Assembly: GCA_031282935.1 (NCBI GenBank)
Contig: JAITCS010000049.1
Location: 1-5,316 of the forward strand
Source: Cellulomonadaceae bacterium
GTDB lineage: Bacteria; Actinomycetota; Actinomycetes; Actinomycetales; Cellulomonadaceae
Length of the DNA stretch: 5,316 nucleotides
Reading direction: 5' to 3'
Position numbers and translations under genes: made by a program. Positions 4,570 to 5,316 of the stretch are shown in pieces. The notes beneath the pieces were generated by a model. That model worked only from the letters and a program-made list of their open reading frames with translations. It did no database searches and was not told where the DNA came from. Each line of letters starts with the position of its first letter. Within the stretch, counting starts at the first letter, position 1.

Positions 4570-4920
4570 TCACTTGGTGATAGTTTTCACGGGATTAGCA
4601 TCCCAAAAACTGACCCGTGATTGCCAATATCCGGGTATCCGGCTCTCGTGAGCGTATGCAATCACGTTCAAGTGCTTATCATCTGCATAATAAACAATCC
4701 GGTACGGAAATTTGCTTAAGTGCCTTGACCTCACAACAGGTTCGCCAACCCAATCAGGGAAAACGGCCCACCGGTCAGGATTTAAGGCGAGTTCCTTGCG
4801 ATATTTCGATGCGAGCTGAACTAACTCAGTCCCCAGCGTTGCCTTGCGACCGTTGTACCAGCGCATCGCGTCCCTCAGTTCAACCTTTGCGTCAGGATGA
4901 ACCCTCTGCTTCAAATTCAC
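4570..4920 (-). CDS. RelE/ParE-superfamily toxin of a type II toxin-antitoxin module
   Basis: A 116-residue small basic protein that matches the ParE/RelE pattern: VHPDAKVELRDAMRWY in the first helix, LGTEL in the second helix, LALNPDRWAVFP before the first inner strand, then RSRHLSKFPYRIVYYADD and the closing strand VIAYAHESRIPGYW. ParE members poison DNA gyrase and RelE members cleave mRNA on the ribosome; the sequence alone does not decide which. The KFPYRIVYY and AHESRIPGYW segments favour the ParE-like 'plasmid stabilisation' branch. The GTG at 4920 starts just before the conserved domain and overlaps the antitoxin gene by 29 bases, suggesting translational coupling; the same frame stays open upstream to 5046, but those residues do not look like the family. 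The C-terminus has about 15 extra residues (SFWDANPVKTITK) beyond the usual end near RPGYW. Confidence 0.85.
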   Translation of the reverse strand: MNLKQRVHPDAKVELRDAMRWYNGRKATLGTELVQLASKYRKELALNPDRWAVFPDWVGEPVVRSRHLSKFPYRIVYYADDKHLNVIAYAHESRIPGYWQSRVSFWDANPVKTITK

Positions 4921-5104
4921 CAGGCTGCATCCATTCAGCCGCTTCGGCCAATAGCTCGGCATCCATTTCGTCGGCGTCAAGCCATTGGACGCGGCCACTT
5001 TCGGCATCGTCAATACGGCGCCGAAACTCTGCGCGCCAAGCCGCATCCACCTCAGTTTGCGTGTCCGGCTGAAAAGTCAGCGGCGGTGCGTCGGTCAAAG
5101 CCAT
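4892..5104 (-). CDS. Antitoxin of the ParE-type module (Unstab_antitox / TIGR02574-like)
   Basis: A 70-residue acidic protein directly upstream of, and overlapping, the toxin gene. The centre, VDAAWRAEFRRRIDDAESGRVQW (residues 19-41), fits the addiction-module pattern with Trp23, Glu26, Arg30 and Gly37, followed by an acidic helix that probably binds and neutralises the toxin. The N-terminal helix with the ER-x-x-LA pattern that usually precedes this core is absent; about 15 polar residues replace it. ATG 5104 is chosen because a -10 box lies six bases upstream, predicting a leaderless mRNA; a GTG at 5125 in the same frame would overlap that box. The pair is transcribed as one unit, and antitoxin or complex may autoregulate the promoter, though no clear operator is visible. 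Confidence 0.75.
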   Translation of the reverse strand: MALTDAPPLTFQPDTQTEVDAAWRAEFRRRIDDAESGRVQWLDADEMDAELLAEAAEWMQPGEFEAEGSS

Positions 5105-5110
5105 AAACCC

Positions 5111-5116
5111 ATGATA
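5111..5116 (-). promoter_or_regulatory. -10 box (TATCAT) for a leaderless antitoxin-toxin mRNA
   Basis: On the minus strand TATCAT (four of six consensus bases, with the key TA and final T) is followed by six bases and then the ATG of the antitoxin. This spacing places the transcription start on the A of the start codon. No ribosome binding site at good spacing is seen. The -35 region is weak. Confidence 0.5.
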
Positions 5117-5161
5117 CCCCAACACTGCTAAACCCTAATTACGGGCCCCGATTTCCGGCGC

Positions 5162-5212
5162 CCGGTGGTCGAGCCGCCCCGGTGGTTGAGCCGCCCCCGG
5201 TGGTTGAGACGC
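5162..5212 (+). repeat. Three tandem 17-18-bp units of CCGGTGGTTGAGCCGCC type
   Basis: Units begin at 5162, 5179 and 5197: CCGGTGGTCGAGCCGCC, CCGGTGGTTGAGCCGCCC, and CCGGTGGTTGAGACGC. They share the CCGGTGGTTG core with the tandem pair at 165-199, which lies in the opposite orientation. The array lies upstream of the toxin-antitoxin promoter and upstream of whatever follows on the plus strand. Confidence 0.75.
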
Positions 5213-5316
5213 TCCTATGTTTGTCAAGTTGTGTGTGTGGTGTGGTGTGGGTTGTGGGGTTTTGCCTTGTGGTGGTTTTGGTTGCTGCTGCTGCTTCTAG
5301 GCTGGGAGTGTTGAAG
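5213..5316 (+). other. G/T-rich leader, probably upstream of a gene starting beyond the window
   Basis: From 5221 to 5280, 55 of 60 bases are G or T on the plus strand, followed by (GCT)4 at 5284-5295. GGGAG at 5304-5308 is a fair ribosome binding site; a start codon at the first bases past the window (8-base spacing) would fit. The window shows no coding sequence of that gene. Such asymmetric leaders are often seen in front of insertion-sequence transposases, but this is a guess. Confidence 0.4.

Noticed and set aside
5284..5295. (GCT)4 microsatellite as a phase-variation tract
   Set aside because: Four triplet units outside any visible coding frame are too few to call slippage control.

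Overview
The window looks like a chromosomal intergenic-rich stretch from a moderately GC-rich actinobacterium. The clues are GTG starts, two starts that look leaderless (a -10 box 6-8 bases before the start codon), a tRNA without an encoded CCA end, a perfect 14-bp parS palindrome, and dispersed repeats built on GGTTGAGCC/CCGGTGGTTG of the kind common in actinobacterial genomes. I cannot name the species.

Layout. 1-199: dispersed repeats on the minus strand, directly downstream of a minus-strand gene for a secreted polysaccharide deacetylase (208-1152, all five NodB motifs). 1334-1406: tRNA-Thr(UGU) on the plus strand, followed at once by another copy of the repeat (1411-1513). 1557-1596: a strong stem-loop terminator serving the next minus-strand gene, a secreted protein with one Ig-like domain and an unrecognised C-terminal domain (1664-2533). 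2534-2914: a divergent intergenic region with a 5'-UTR hairpin, the parS site (2597-2610) and a strongly A/C-biased stretch. 2915-4141: a plus-strand gene joining an N-terminal helix-turn-helix domain to a six-helix membrane domain resembling the S component of ECF transporters. 4153-4245: a third downstream repeat copy. 4246-4569: no gene, but a terminator-like hairpin, a perfect palindrome and a tandem repeat that may be the end of a lost insertion sequence. 4570-5104: a minus-strand antitoxin/ParE-type toxin pair with overlapping genes. 5105-5316: tandem CCGGTGGTTG repeats and a G/T-rich leader that probably precedes a gene starting just past the window edge.

How the pieces relate. The deacetylase and the Ig-like protein are both exported and are probably envelope or surface proteins, but they are separated by the tRNA and terminator, so they are not one operon. 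The most unusual items are the HTH-membrane fusion, which suggests a membrane-anchored one-component regulator sensing a small ligand, and the roughly 100-bp repeat that lies in sense orientation just 3' of three different genes (deacetylase, tRNA-Thr, HTH-membrane gene), with a small hairpin showing one compensatory change. The parS site suggests that the region lies near the replication origin or belongs to a ParB-partitioned replicon; no parA or parB is in the window.
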